Positions 33,563 to 45,531 of a DNA stretch of 64,000 nt are shown in pieces (the stretch's first letter is position 1; every line of letters begins with the position of its first letter). The notes under the pieces were generated by a model. That model was not told where the DNA came from, did no database searches, and saw only the letters and a list, made by a program, of their open reading frames with translations. Made by a program: the position numbers and the translations under genes. Source of the DNA: Chamaecrista fasciculata (taxonomy: Eukaryota; Streptophyta; Magnoliopsida; Fabales; Fabaceae); NCBI GenBank assembly GCA_003254925.1, contig QANZ01029231.1:67748-131747 (forward strand), written 5' to 3'.

Positions 33563-34733
33563 TTAATGTCTCAAAGAGTATGATTTGGAAAAGGTTGATA
33601 TTTCTATCATCGTGATGTTTTACCCAACTTTTAAATATTTCATGAGTGTCTCAATAGATTTATTTATAAAACCTAATGAATTGTGAATTCTTGACTGATT
33701 TAAATAATAACATTTTTTACCAAGATTTGGTCCTTGAAAGGAGGTTCAAAAGGAGATCTTTTCTTTAATTTGTTCCTTTCCCCAAATCTCATTTTAATAA
33801 ATCCTATCCTCAAATTTACTTTCTTCATTAAAATTTAACTAAACCTGTATTTTCTTTTCTTTGAACTCATGTTATATACAACACTTTGATTTTACACATT
33901 TTGCCTTCACAAATAGTGAGACATTGTGACATGACTCTAGTATAAGTCACGTTTGATGATGGGAACTCTGAAAGAGTGTCATCAGTGCAAGAAGAATGTT
34001 TATTTTTGCAGTACTGGTATATGGTGTCGTGAGTACATGTTGATACTCGTAGTATATTGTCGTGTTTGCGTTAAGTGTTTGTAAAGGGAGTCAAGGGGAC
34101 GGATTATTCCCGGATTCTTCTGGTATAAGTTATATTGTGAATTTATGGGATGGGTTATCCCTAATTGTATATGTGTTGAATTAGATGGCTAGTTATGGGA
34201 TATGAAATCCCTAGTTTTATTTATTTGTATTGTTGGCTCTAGTGAGCTCTTGTTGAATGTGCTTGAGGCAATTAGCCTATTAATGTGGCAGAGATGGATC
34301 TCTGTATGTTTGTTGTGTGCTGGATTAGATTGGTGTTATTGGGTTTTAAGAAGGATTTGATGCTAGAGGATTTGTGGTTAAAGTGGGATTTTGGAATCCT
34401 ACTGGGAATCTTTCGATTCTCACTTCTAACATTTACAGGTTGCAGGCGAGCGGCTAAGGCTGAGAGTTGAGGCTAGAAGAGTTGATTCCGAATGGTATTT
34501 TGCTTTGTATCTCTAGTGTAGATACCGGATACTTGTTTAGCTAGTTAATGCACTGACAGGTTATCTCTTATATTTGGCCCTACGTGGCAAAAAATGAGGT
34601 TGGGCCCCTTGTATCTACTTTTAACTTAATGTCAGTTGTATTAACGAGCATTTTAGTGCGTCCTAGCATTGGTTTTCGTATTGTTAGAACATGTTTTAAA
34701 AGTAAAAAAAATTACTAAAACCAGGATGTCACA

Positions 34734-35041
34734 CGTCCCCAGGGGGTTTGCTCACTTTCATATCCATATCCACTGGGCGTTACGTATCGCCGTCCCCAGG
34801 GATTTCTCACTTTCATATTCTCTTTCATTTCCCTCTTGGACGTTACGTATCGCCGTCACCAAGGGTTTTCTCACTTTCATATCCATATCCACTGGGCGTT
34901 ACGTATCGTCGTCCCCATGGATTTCTCACTTTCATATTCTCTATCATTTCCCACTTGGGCGTTACGTATCGTCGTCCCCAATGGTTTCTCTTGTCCGTCT
35001 CTTCTCATAACTCGGCTGGGCGTTACGTATCGCCGTCCCCA
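34734..35041 (-). repeat. TACGTA box array in LTR copy B (five boxes)
   Basis: Five boxes (GCGTTACGTATCGCCGTC in plus orientation) with the same two spacer types as copy A. One box reads GACGTTACG and two read CGTCGTCC, small changes that keep the TACGTA centre. The array is cut at its left end by the inverted junction. Confidence 0.85.
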
Positions 35042-35777
35042 GCATACACAAACACAAACACAATACAAACACAAACACAATTCAATTCAGTCAAACCAAA
35101 CATATGACACCCCAGAATAAGAAGTGAATGTTATAATCAAACACAATCCAATCCAGTCTAACCAAAACATATTACACAACAGAATAAAGAATGAATACTA
35201 ATTAGCATCAATACACGTCATACATGGGCTGGTCAGTTAGCAACCAAAGTGCAACTATTATCATCAATATACTTCGCCAAAATTCCACAATTTCCATGAA
35301 GGCAAATCATTCACGGAGCATCTGGTCAATGCAAGTATACTTGAAGTTCAGAAGTTTCAAGTAAACATTAGCAAATAGGCAATTTGAATAACAAGTGGTA
35401 TCATTCACAAGTAGATTTAACAATTAGGCAATTTATACGACAAGTAATATCACAACAAGCACATTTAACAACTAGGCGATTTTTATAGCAAGTAATGTCA
35501 TCAACAAGCAAACCCTCAAGCGGGGCTGGGATAAGAAAGCCACTCACAAGCTTCCAACAACCTATACAATATATAATAAGCCTCCCAAAGGCCTACACAA
35601 CTAATTTCATACTAACAATCACATTTCGAGCCACCCCGGACTCCCACAATTCGAGCCGCACACGACTCTTGAACACATTGAAAAGTACAAGCTATAACAT
35701 ATTATAAAATTCAAGTTTGAAAGTGGAAATGAAACCTCATCATTTACCCCCTCTTTAGACCCAGAAATACTTCCATT

Positions 35778-36123
35778 CTATGAAGCATGGACACTGACAC
35801 GGACACGGGACACGACACGGACACGGACACAGCGACACGTCAAACTCTCAAAATTACGCGACACGACACGGCATATATTTATATATATAAATAATTAAAT
35901 ATTCATAATTTTTTATGAAAAAATTAAAAATTACAATTTTTATTCATAATATATGTCATATCTATTATTATTTTCTCTTGCCTATGATGTTAAAGTTACA
36001 AAAAATTGATTTATATTCTAAAATTTATGGATATGTGTCGTGTCGGTGTCATACGAGTGTCGGATACTGACACGTGTCTGACACGGCGACACGCCTTCAA
36101 AATGAAGTGTCCATGCTTCCTAG
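35778..36123. mobile_element. MITE family member 2 inside LTR copy B
   Basis: 346 bp with ends CTATGAAGCATGGACAC and GTGTCCATGCTTCCTAG and an exact 8-bp duplication CTTCCATT at 35770-35777 and 36124-36131. Copies A and C of the LTR retain the uninterrupted site. It is nearly identical to the copy at 47960-48305, indicating recent activity. Confidence 0.93.
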
Positions 36124-37040
36124 CTTCCATTTTATAAGGGAAACAACTTCCCAAGGGACCCCCTAACTCAAATGAAAACAAAACATAAAACTATAAAATT
36201 CTGCATTTTTTTCCCACTTCGGCTGTCACTATTCGTGACCACTTTTCTCTCAATCCAGCCGTTAAATCTGCACACTAAAACTATGTATGGATTTCTCTCT
36301 TTCTTAGCTTTAAAACGAGTGGTCACACATGAAAATCTGGCATCTATATACGAAGATATACTCACTTCTTTCCAGGTCGTTCTGCAGAAACATAGTACCT
36401 CGGAAAACAGGGCAATTTAGTCCCTAAACAACCCAATGCCCAAAGTTCTTCATTTCAATCATCAAAACATGTTTCCCAACTCCAAAACTCAACATTTAAC
36501 CATAAAACAACATCAGAATAACTCCTATCACACCAATCAAGCATCAGACATTCATTAATCATCCAAAAACGTCATTTTAGTCCCTAAGCATCCCAAAATC
36601 CAAAACCCTCCATTTTAGACTTCAAAATTATATTCTCCAGCCTCAAAACTCATCATATAATCATCAAACAACCTCAATTTGACTCTCATATCAGAACTCA
36701 TGCATCAAACATTCATTTATCACAAAAACACCATTTTAGTCCCTAACAAACCCTAGCTCGAAATTCCCTTTTTAAAAGTGATTTTTCCATCAAACTCTTC
36801 AAAAACTCATCAATAATCATTCATAAAACAAAACCCAATCATCAAATTCACAAAAACATCATTATTTTCGAAATCAAGTTTTCAACCCCTAGGGACCAAA
36901 TTAGCAAAATTGGAGAGAAGAGATGAAGAAGATACAAAGAGGAGGGAACAAAGAAATCCTACCTTAGAAGCAAATCGGTCCTCCAAACTTGAAATTCCTC
37001 ACCTTGAATTTGGTCTAGACCAAGCTCCTCCTCAAGTTTC

Positions 37041-39280
37041 TGTTGGGAATTCCCGAGGAAAACACGCAGCGGAAGAACTGTAAAATAAAAAAAAAAAACT
37101 TGCGCTCCCCAGGAGAAACCCACCCTGAGATCCGCTAGTTGAATTTAAAACCATATATGAAAAGTGTTATACCTCAAGCTTTCAATCGGATTGGTGATAC
37201 TTGGCGAGTCTAGAAGTCCGTTTCCACGTCCTTCCTCCACCGGTGATCCACACGAACAGTTTCCCGAACACGAGGTGCTAGCCTCCTTGCTTCTTTCTCC
37301 AAAGAAACTCGGGATTGAATCTACAGCTTTTGAACTCAGGAACTCCTTCTCTGAATTTCAGGCAAGGTGGCGTAATACAGAGTAGAAGACAGCAACAAAA
37401 CCCCTTTTGTTCTTCTTCTCTCAAGAACCCTAGAACCCACAACTTTCGATTTCTCTCTCTAACACTTAGGGGAAAATCGACTTCTCTCTCTAGGAAGGTG
37501 GGTGGCGAAATTTCTCTCTCAACAAGGATGAAATTCGACTTTCTCAAGTGAGCTAGGGTTTTTCACAAGAGTGCATAACTTTTTTTGAGCTAGGCGACTT
37601 TTCCTTTATATAATTACCAAAATTATGGTAATTTTATAAATATAAAATCATGATATTATAATAATATCATATCTTTAAGACTTGAATATCTAATATCATA
37701 ATATTTTAATTCAAATTCAAATCCCTATCTCATAGAATCAAATTGAAGATCAAATCTTCCAATGGGACCCACATGAGATTAGGCGCCTAGTTGCTCCAAT
37801 TATTGGGAATTTTATAAATCAAAAATAACTCCTAAAATTAGGAAGTCATAACCAACTTATTTTATCCCAATGTTTTTGAATTAAAATATTACAATAATAT
37901 CTTTAATTCAAAATTTGAATTCTGAATTTAAATTCTTTATTGAATTAAAATATTACCCCAATATCTTAATTCAAATCTTGAATTTCAAATTCAAATCCAA
38001 ACTCATGACTTAAATTAATAAAACATTTTTATTAATTAAATCACCTTAAAATGAGGCGCCACCCTCTATGCCAATATTAGGGAATTTTATAAATCAATAA
38101 TCTCCTAACTTTTAGGAATTATTTGATTTATTATTCCTAATATTTAAATTGTAAATAATTAATCTCTATTAATCATTTAACAATTATTTAAGGCTAAAGT
38201 TCACTTTTGGTCCCATAACTTTGGCAAAGGTTTCAATTTGGTCCCATAACTTTTTTTGTTGCTGTTTTGGTCCCATAACTTTGGCAAAGGTCTCAATTTG
38301 GTCCCATAACTTTTTTTGTTGCAATTTTGGTCCCATAACTTTTAAAAACGTCTCATCGTTGGTCCCAATACTGATTTCCATCCATTATCTGCCGCTAAAG
38401 ATGATCTGACATACTAAGTGGGATGATGACGTGGCAAATATGAGTGAAGTTATGGGACGGATGGAAATCAGCTTGGGACCAATGGTGAGACATTTTTAGA
38501 AGTTATGAGACCAAAATTGCAACAAAAAAAGTTATGGGACCAAATTGAGACCTTTGCCAAAGTTATGGGACCAAAATTGCAACAAAAAAAATTATGGGAC
38601 CAAATTGAAACCTTTGCCAAAGTTATGGGACCAAAAGTACACTTTAACCATTATTTAAACTGTAGAAAATTTAAGACAAGACATAATGTCCCAGACATTT
38701 CCTCTGTGTCTTAAATTAGGCCACGGAGTGACCCACGAATTACCCTAATTCGTGTCCCTTATAAAGTGTGTTCTAATCCTGCTCGTGTGTGACCCAGCAG
38801 GCCCCACGTGAAGTTGGCAGTTGGTCATCCCTATGTCCTACAAGTCGTGAGCGGACTCTAGCAAGCCATCACGACTACCCAAAACACGTGAGTGATCGTT
38901 TGTTACCAAAACCGATTTTAACCTTCGTACCTCCATGGCATCGACCCTATTGTTCTGCGATATCTTGGTTATGGATCAGGCATAAGAAAGTCATCCATGA
39001 TCCAAACCTTTACTTTCTCGATCTCCTTGAGTAAGTCCCATTCACTAGCGTGGCCACGCATTTCCTGGACAGACTCATCGAGGGCGCCAGTAAGATATCT
39101 CCCAATTTAATGGGGAACAAAATCCCAATTTTGGTCAGTCCACATTCCTCAGCACGGCAATCAACCAAACCCGTACTTAGCCCTTATGGCTACCCTGCTA
39201 CGGGCAACGTTAGACTAAGCCAAAGTCTGACAACTGCAACGCCGGAATAATGATGACCTCAGGTCTAAGGCGTCGTGACA
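37041..39280 (-). mobile_element. Copia solo LTR (minus) inserted in LARD LTR copy B, cut by N run
   Basis: The plus strand begins TGTTGGGAATTCCCG and proceeds as the reverse complement of the LTR at 57133-59217, including the stretch 38700-39280 that mirrors 57474-58095 closely. The insertion split copy B at the point equal to copy A position 30717/30718. The last roughly 340 bp of the LTR fall in the N run. No internal region is seen, so it is probably a solo LTR. It carries a Mutator foldback MITE at 38192-38649. Confidence 0.85.
38192..38649. mobile_element. Mutator-type foldback MITE with exact 9-bp TSD, inside the copia solo LTR
   Basis: 458 bp from GGCTAAAGTTCACTTTTGG to ..GTACACTTTAACC, flanked by an exact ATTATTTAA at 38183-38191 and 38650-38658. 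Each arm repeats words TTGGTCCCATAACTTTGGC and TTGGTCCCATAACTTTTTT, giving a long hairpin. The related LTR at 57133-59217 lacks it. Confidence 0.93.
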
Positions 39281-39741
39281 NNNNNNNNNNNNNNNNNNNN
39301 NNNNNNNNNNNNNNNNNNNNNNNNNNNNNNNNNNNNNNNNNNNNNNNNNNNNNNNNNNNNNNNNNNNNNNNNNNNNNNNNNNNNNNNNNNNNNNNNNNNN
39401 NNNNNNNNNNNNNNNNNNNNNNNNNNNNNNNNNNNNNNNNNNNNNNNNNNNNNNNNNNNNNNNNNNNNNNNNNNNNNNNNNNNNNNNNNNNNNNNNNNNN
39501 NNNNNNNNNNNNNNNNNNNNNNNNNNNNNNNNNNNNNNNNNNNNNNNNNNNNNNNNNNNNNNNNNNNNNNNNNNNNNNNNNNNNNNNNNNNNNNNNNNNN
39601 NNNNNNNNNNNNNNNNNNNNNNNNNNNNNNNNNNNNNNNNNNNNNNNNNNNNNNNNNNNNNNNNNNNNNNNNNNNNNNNNNNNNNNNNNNNNNNNNNNNN
39701 NNNNNNNNNNNNNNNNNNNNNNNNNNNNNNNNNNNNNNNNN
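39281..39741. other. Assembly gap (461 N)
   Basis: All bases are undetermined. From the flanks, the true sequence should hold the missing end of the copia solo LTR and the part of LARD LTR copy B equal to 30265-30717 of copy A. Apparent open frames through the N run are meaningless. Confidence 0.95.
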
Positions 39742-39907
39742 CCCTATAACTTCAATTTCCATTATTTCACTCCCTTCATCTCATACATCTGTCATATAAT
39801 GATTCTTCACTTTAAATTCTTCTTACAACTTATTCTTTCATAATTCTTTTAGGCCTCTCCAACTTTATTTTCTTTCGAAAAGGTCCTTCAAAAATTGGGG
39901 CGTTACA

Positions 39908-39920
39908 ATTCTCCCCCTCT
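39908..39920 (-). promoter_or_regulatory. Polypurine tract of the LARD element
   Basis: The minus strand reads AGAGGGGGAGAAT immediately before the TGTAACG start of LTR copy B, the normal place for plus-strand priming. Confidence 0.85.
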
Positions 39921-42646
39921 AAATACAATTTCGTCCCCGAAATTTTCACCACCATTGCCTCTCTTCAATGAGACATATTCATAGTCACCCTTCAACCATC
40001 CACAACCAAACACTTACATCTCCTCAAAGACCATTTATGGTTCAAACAACATATTCATAAAACTCTACTACAATTATATTTCCATTTTCATCTAGTTCCA
40101 ACTTCAACCATGTCAAAATCCAAACAATCCATAAGTTTTCTCTTAACTTCTCCCGAATTACCTCACAATTCTCTCTTTGCTTTTACGAAAATTTCAACTT
40201 CTCATTCCATGTAATATCTTTTCATCTCACTTAACACCCCAAAACTTACACTTTTGTGTTTCTTCGCCCAACTTTACCAATTTCTCCTCACAAATACTAC
40301 ACTTATCCTCTGATTTGTGTATACCTTCTCGATTCCTTGATTCACTTGCATTTGCATTTGTACATTCCACTTGAAATTCATATGCTCGTTGTACCCATCA
40401 CATCATTGCAACTCAACAATCTCCCAACATTATAATCCATTCAGATAAATTCTTAGACCTGCGTTTTGCCATTTGTATCCTCAAATAGTCATTTTCTTAA
40501 AACTCTTCCTATAATACCACTTTTCAACAAAGCAATACTGACAAAATCTAAATGAATCCTTGAGTAATACTCCGTTTCCCCATTCATCATCCTCTTTCTA
40601 AACCATCATCAAGAAATTCATGGGTCAAAAATCTTCAAGCTTCCGTTGCGCACTCTGATGTACCAACCATTCGAACCACAAACATTCAACTCTACTTCTT
40701 TACTTTCTGCTTCACCACTCTGATCCAGGAGTCATTCGAACCTTCTCAGTTCAGCTTCAAATTCACTTTGCCACCTTAACATGACCAATAGTTATCATCT
40801 TGTCACTACAAACCTTCACTTCTAGTTACTCTACACAAACATTCAACTCCCCCTCTAGGACTAATCGCACAACGACTTCCTTTACTCACTAATCTACCAA
40901 AGTACTCAACACTAGCTCGATCTTCTAGCTACCAATAAACCAACTTCATTACATCCTTTTAAGAAAACTAATAACTCTAGCCAAAACATAATCATTCTTC
41001 AACAAAATAGACAAGGAAAACACCATTGCTTTAACCCCATCCCTGAACAAACTTCGGCACTATGGAGGTGCAATGGGTACCGTTAGAGGTATATCACAAC
41101 CACTTCTTACTAACCACATCGCATACCACATAAGGTTTGCATCCCGCGAACAAGGCAAGGATCATAACTATTAAATATCTCAAGTGAAGGAAATTGAAAA
41201 GAAAAGAAGGTCAAGAAACAAAAACAATTCCAATAATTCACACATATTTCGCTTTAACTTCACACTTCGTCCGTAACAACAATGAGAGCGTGAAGGTTCA
41301 GCTCTAAATGGGAGTACCACAATGGTATCCACTCTTTGGTTTCAATCCCCGAAGGAAAAAGCCAATGAAACTCAATAGAGTTTTGAACTTTGATTCAAAC
41401 TCCAACTGCAAGATTCTTTAAGGTACGGAGAATCTCAAAAATTTGGACCTCCTTACCGAAAGGCATCTTTTGTGTCAGAACACCGAATATGCCCAAACAC
41501 CAAACAGAAATCAAAACTTGCACCTCAAACTCCTGCAACTTACTAAGGAACAACTATGGGTTGGGACTAGGAAGAAACTACACAACTACATCTCATCATA
41601 AACTTCCCTTGTCCATAAACTTCATCATATCCAAATATACATCTTTTACTCTAAGGCATTTACTTTGCCAAACAAACTCATAATGCAACTATCTGCCACT
41701 TAACACATCATCACCTCGTTTTCAAACAATGGATCATCCCCACAAAGCAATATTCCCACCACATGCTTCTCTATCTCCATAACTTCATCTACACAAGCAA
41801 TCCTGGTTCATCTGTCCAGTGTCATTTCCACTCAGGTAGTCAATCTTGTCACATCAGCACTTAACTCACCGCCAAGGATTCAATCCACCATCATCTACCA
41901 CTAAAACTAGAGTTCCACGACCTCTATGCCGTACTTTCACAAAGGTATCCCCCACAACTAACAACTCTCACCCCTTTCAGGGTTCTACCAAAACTGAGAG
42001 CACCCCATGATCTGCAAAACCCAAAGGTTTGTTTAGACCATGACTTCGATTACAAACCATCAGTCCATTTTCCCTAGCCCATACTGTACATTACCACAAC
42101 CAAAGATTCTGGTTACCCACCAAGAATTCACCCCTTTAGCACACTACAATCAGAAAGCACAAACCCTGGCAAACAAGAGTCTCACACAAACCTAGGGTTC
42201 CTTCTCAACCCAAGGATACCCTACAACTAGCAAACCCCAAGGATTTGCACACACACACACCTGTGGTTTCAAAACTCAACCGCCAACAGGGTCAAAACCC
42301 CACTAATGGCCAAAGCCACCTCACAAACAGACTACTGGAACTCAAGGTCACTCACCAAACTCATCCATAAACTTGAGAACCTATACTCCAATACTCAGTG
42401 ACATAATTGCCTCTATTGAATAATATACTAGTGAGGTGATCAGTCTCAATAGCATAATGTTCAAACAGTGCAATTACCTCAGTGAGAAAGATAGCATAGT
42501 TCTCAAACCAAAAACCTATGATATCCCTTGAATGAGGAAATGTCTAAGCCACAGCTGTTCCGGACCAGGAGTAACAAAAACACCCCCACTCAAGGTTATT
42601 CTACCTAGAACTAGGACACCACACCCTAACAGGTCGTCCGAAACCA

Positions 42647-42659
42647 GGCTCTGATACCA
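42647..42659 (-). promoter_or_regulatory. Primer-binding site of the LARD element
   Basis: The minus strand reads TGGTATCAGAGCC, complementary to the 3' end of plant initiator tRNA-Met, three bases after the LTR end (AAT spacer). It fixes the orientation of the element. Confidence 0.9.
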
Positions 42660-42662
42660 AAT

Positions 42663-45531
42663 TGTGACATCCTGGTTTTAGTAATTTTTTTTACTTTTAA
42701 AACATGTTCTAACAATACGAAAACCAATTCCAGGACTCACTAAAATGCTCGTTAATACAACTGACATTAAGTTAAAAGTAGATACAAGGGGCCCAACCTC
42801 ATTTTTTGCCACGTAGGGCCAAATATAAGAGATAACCTGTCAGTGCATTAACTAGCTAAACAAGTATCTGGTATCTATACTAGAGATACAAAGCAAAATA
42901 CCATTCAGAATCAACTCTTCTAGCCTCAACTCTCAGCCTTAGCCGCTCGTCTGCAACCTGTAAATGTTAGGAGTGAGAATCGAAAGAGTCCCAGTAGGAT
43001 TCCAAAATCCCACTTTAACCACAAATCCTCTAGCATCAAATCCTTCTCAAAACCCAATAACACTAATCTAATCCAGCACACAGCAAACATACAGAGATCC
43101 ATCTCTGCCACATTAATAGGCTAATTGCCTCAAGCACATTCAACAAGAGCTCACTAGAGCCAACAATACAAATAAATAAAACTAGGGATTTCATATCCCA
43201 TAACTAGCCATCTAATTCAACGCATATACAATTAGGGATAACCCATCCCATAAATTCACAATATAACTTATACCAGAAGAATCCGGGAATAATCCGTCCC
43301 CTTGACTCCCTTTACAAACACTTAACGCAAACACGACAATATACTACGAGTATCAACCTGTATTCACGACACCATATACCAGTACTGCAAAAATAAACAT
43401 TCTTCATGCACTGATAACACTTCTTCAGAGTTCCCATCATCAAACGTGACTTATACTAGAGTCATGTCCCAATGTCTCACTATTTGTGAAGGCAAAATGT
43501 GTAAAATCAAAGTGTTGTATATAACATGAGTTCAAAGAAAAGAAAATAAAGGTTTAGTTAAAGTTTAATGAAGAAAGTAAATTTGAGGATAGGATTTATT
43601 AAAATGAGATTTGGGGAATGGAACAAATTAAAGAAAAGATCTCCTTTTGAACCTCCTTTCAAGGACCAAATCTTGGTAAGAAATGTTATTATTTAAATCA
43701 TTCAAGAATTCACAATTCATTAGGTTTTATAAATAAATCTATTGAGACACTCATGAAATATTTAAAAGTTGGGTAAAACATCACGATGATAGAAATATCA
43801 ACCTTTTCCAAATCATACTCTTTGAGACATTAAGAATATATTTTTAGAAAATTCTCTTAGATAAAAGAAATAGCCTAGAAGAAGGAAATGTTTCCTGAAA
43901 ATACTGATTGAAAGTGAAATTGCGGATTTGCTCTAAAAGAAGTTTGTATGAAATCGTGAATGATCAAATAAATATTACATCAAGATCTCAACAATCCAAT
44001 AGATATCATTCTAACCATCTAAGACATTTTGTATCAATAAAATCAATATTTAACATCGCATAATCATCACTTTACAACTGACTCAAAAATTCCATGCAAA
44101 CTAAGATCCAACAATCAATTCATCACTCAATCGCAGGTATATTACATTATCAGTATTTCACTTCTGTCTCCGACCATCAGAAATGACAAAAACACTCAAT
44201 ATCAACAACATCAATGTTCAATATCGAGCAATCATTAATTCATAACCAAATAGGGTTTCAATGCAACAGATCTATCAAGTATCACTACACAGCTGGGCGT
44301 TACGTATCGCCGTCCCTAGCATTCCCATTTCCATTTCCAATTCCCACCAAGGCGTTACGTACCGCCGTCCCCAGGGGGTTTGCTCACTTTCATATCCATA
44401 TCCACTGGGCGTTACGTATCGCCGTCCCCAGGGATTTCTCACTTTCAAATTCTCTTTCATTTCCCACTTGGGCGTTACGTATCGCCGTCCCCATGGGTTT
44501 GCTCACTTTCATATCCATATCCACTGGGCGTTACGTATCGTCGTCCCCATGGATTTCTCACTTTCATATTCTCTTTCATTTCCCACTTGGGCGTTACGTA
44601 TCGCCGTCCCCAATGGTTTTTCTTGTCCGTCTCTTCTCATAACTCGGCTGAGCGTTACGTATCGCCGTCCCCAGCATACACAAACACAAACACAATACAA
44701 ACACAAACACAAACACAATTCAATTCAGTCAAACCAAACATATGACACCCCAGAATAAGAAGTGAATGTTATAATCAAACACAATCCAATCCAGTATAAC
44801 CAAAACATACTACACAACAGAATAAAGAATGAATACTAATTAGCATCAATACACGTCATACATGGGCTGGTCAGTCAGCAACCAAAGTGCAACTATTATC
44901 ATCAATATACTTCGCCAAAATTCCACAATTTCCATGAAGGCAAATCATTCACGGAGCATCTGGTCAATGCAAGTATACTTGAAGTTCAGAAGTTTCAAGT
45001 AAACATTAGCAAATAGGCAATTTGAATAACAAGTGGTATCATTCACAAGTAGATTTAACAATTAGGCAATTTATACGACAAGTAATATCACAACAAGCAC
45101 ATTTAACAACTAGGCGATTTTTATAGCAAGTAATGTCATCAACAAGCAAACCCTCAAGCGGGGCCGGGATAAGAAAGCCACTCACAAGCTTCCAACAACC
45201 TATACAATATATAATAAGCCTCCCAAAGGCCTACACAACTAATTTCATACTAACAATCACATTTCGAGCCACCCCGGACTCCCACAATTCGAGCCGCACA
45301 CGACTCTTGAACACATTGAAAAGTACAAGCTATAACATATTATAAAATTCAAGTTTGAAAGTGGAAATGAAACCTCATCATTTACCCCCTCTTTAGACCC
45401 AGAAAGACTTCTATTTTATAAGGGAAACAACTTCCCAAGGGACCCCCTAACTCAAATGAAAACAAAACATAAAATTATAAAATTCTGCATTTTTTTTCCA
45501 ACTTCGGCTTTAAAACAAGTGGTCACACACG
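42663..45531 (-). mobile_element. LARD LTR copy C (minus strand, 5' LTR), truncated at its start
   Basis: It is colinear with copy A from the end (34733) back to about 31430. The remaining 1.3 kb of LTR start is absent, and the sequence passes directly into LINE DNA at about 45531. A roughly 80-bp internal deletion near 45510 is bounded by a GCT repeat. It lacks the Tourist MITE and the hAT-like MITE, giving empty sites for both. Confidence 0.85.
44292..44675 (-). repeat. TACGTA box array in LTR copy C (seven boxes)
   Basis: Seven boxes in the same order and with the same alternating spacers as copy A, read in reverse. One box reads AGGCGTTACGTACCGCC. Box number equals copy A, so the array length was set before these copies separated. 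Confidence 0.85.

Larger units (their letters stand above)
30101..34733 (+). mobile_element. LTR of a LARD-type retrotransposon, copy A (complete, plus strand)
   Basis: Begins TGTAACGCCCCAATTTTT and ends CCAGGATGTCACA, so it has TG..CA ends. Without the Tourist MITE at 33212-33562 it is about 4.28 kb, unusually long for an LTR and in the range described for LARD elements. It contains a tandem array of TACGTA-centred boxes (32369-32750) preceded by a (TGTGTT)n-like tract. A 70-codon open frame on the minus strand (31698-31910) is identical in translation in all three LTR copies of this window. No protein-coding domain is visible. The left neighbour is LINE sequence; the right neighbour is copy B in inverse orientation. 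Confidence 0.85.
34734..39907 (-). mobile_element. LARD LTR copy B (minus strand, 3' LTR), truncated and interrupted
   Basis: Read on the minus strand it starts TGTAACGCCCCAATTTTT at 39907, directly after a purine tract, so it is the 3' LTR of the internal domain at 39908-42662. It runs to 34734, where it stops inside the TACGTA array and meets the end of copy A. About 2 kb of its terminal part is therefore missing. It is interrupted by a MITE (35778-36123), a copia solo LTR (37041 onward) and a run of N (39281-39741). Confidence 0.85.
39908..42662 (-). mobile_element. Non-coding internal domain of the LARD element
   Basis: On the minus strand the order is: LTR copy C ending GGATGTCACA at 42663, primer-binding site (42647-42659), 2.7 kb of internal DNA, a purine tract (39908-39920), then LTR copy B. 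The interior has no long open frame and none of the gag, protease, integrase or reverse transcriptase motifs. Long LTRs around a non-coding domain of about 3 kb match the LARD class, which depends on proteins from other retrotransposons. The superfamily cannot be fixed without coding genes; gypsy is the usual partner. Confidence 0.82.

Noticed and set aside
39250..39843. Long open frames across the N run
   Set aside because: Unknown bases cannot create a stop, so these frames are artefacts.
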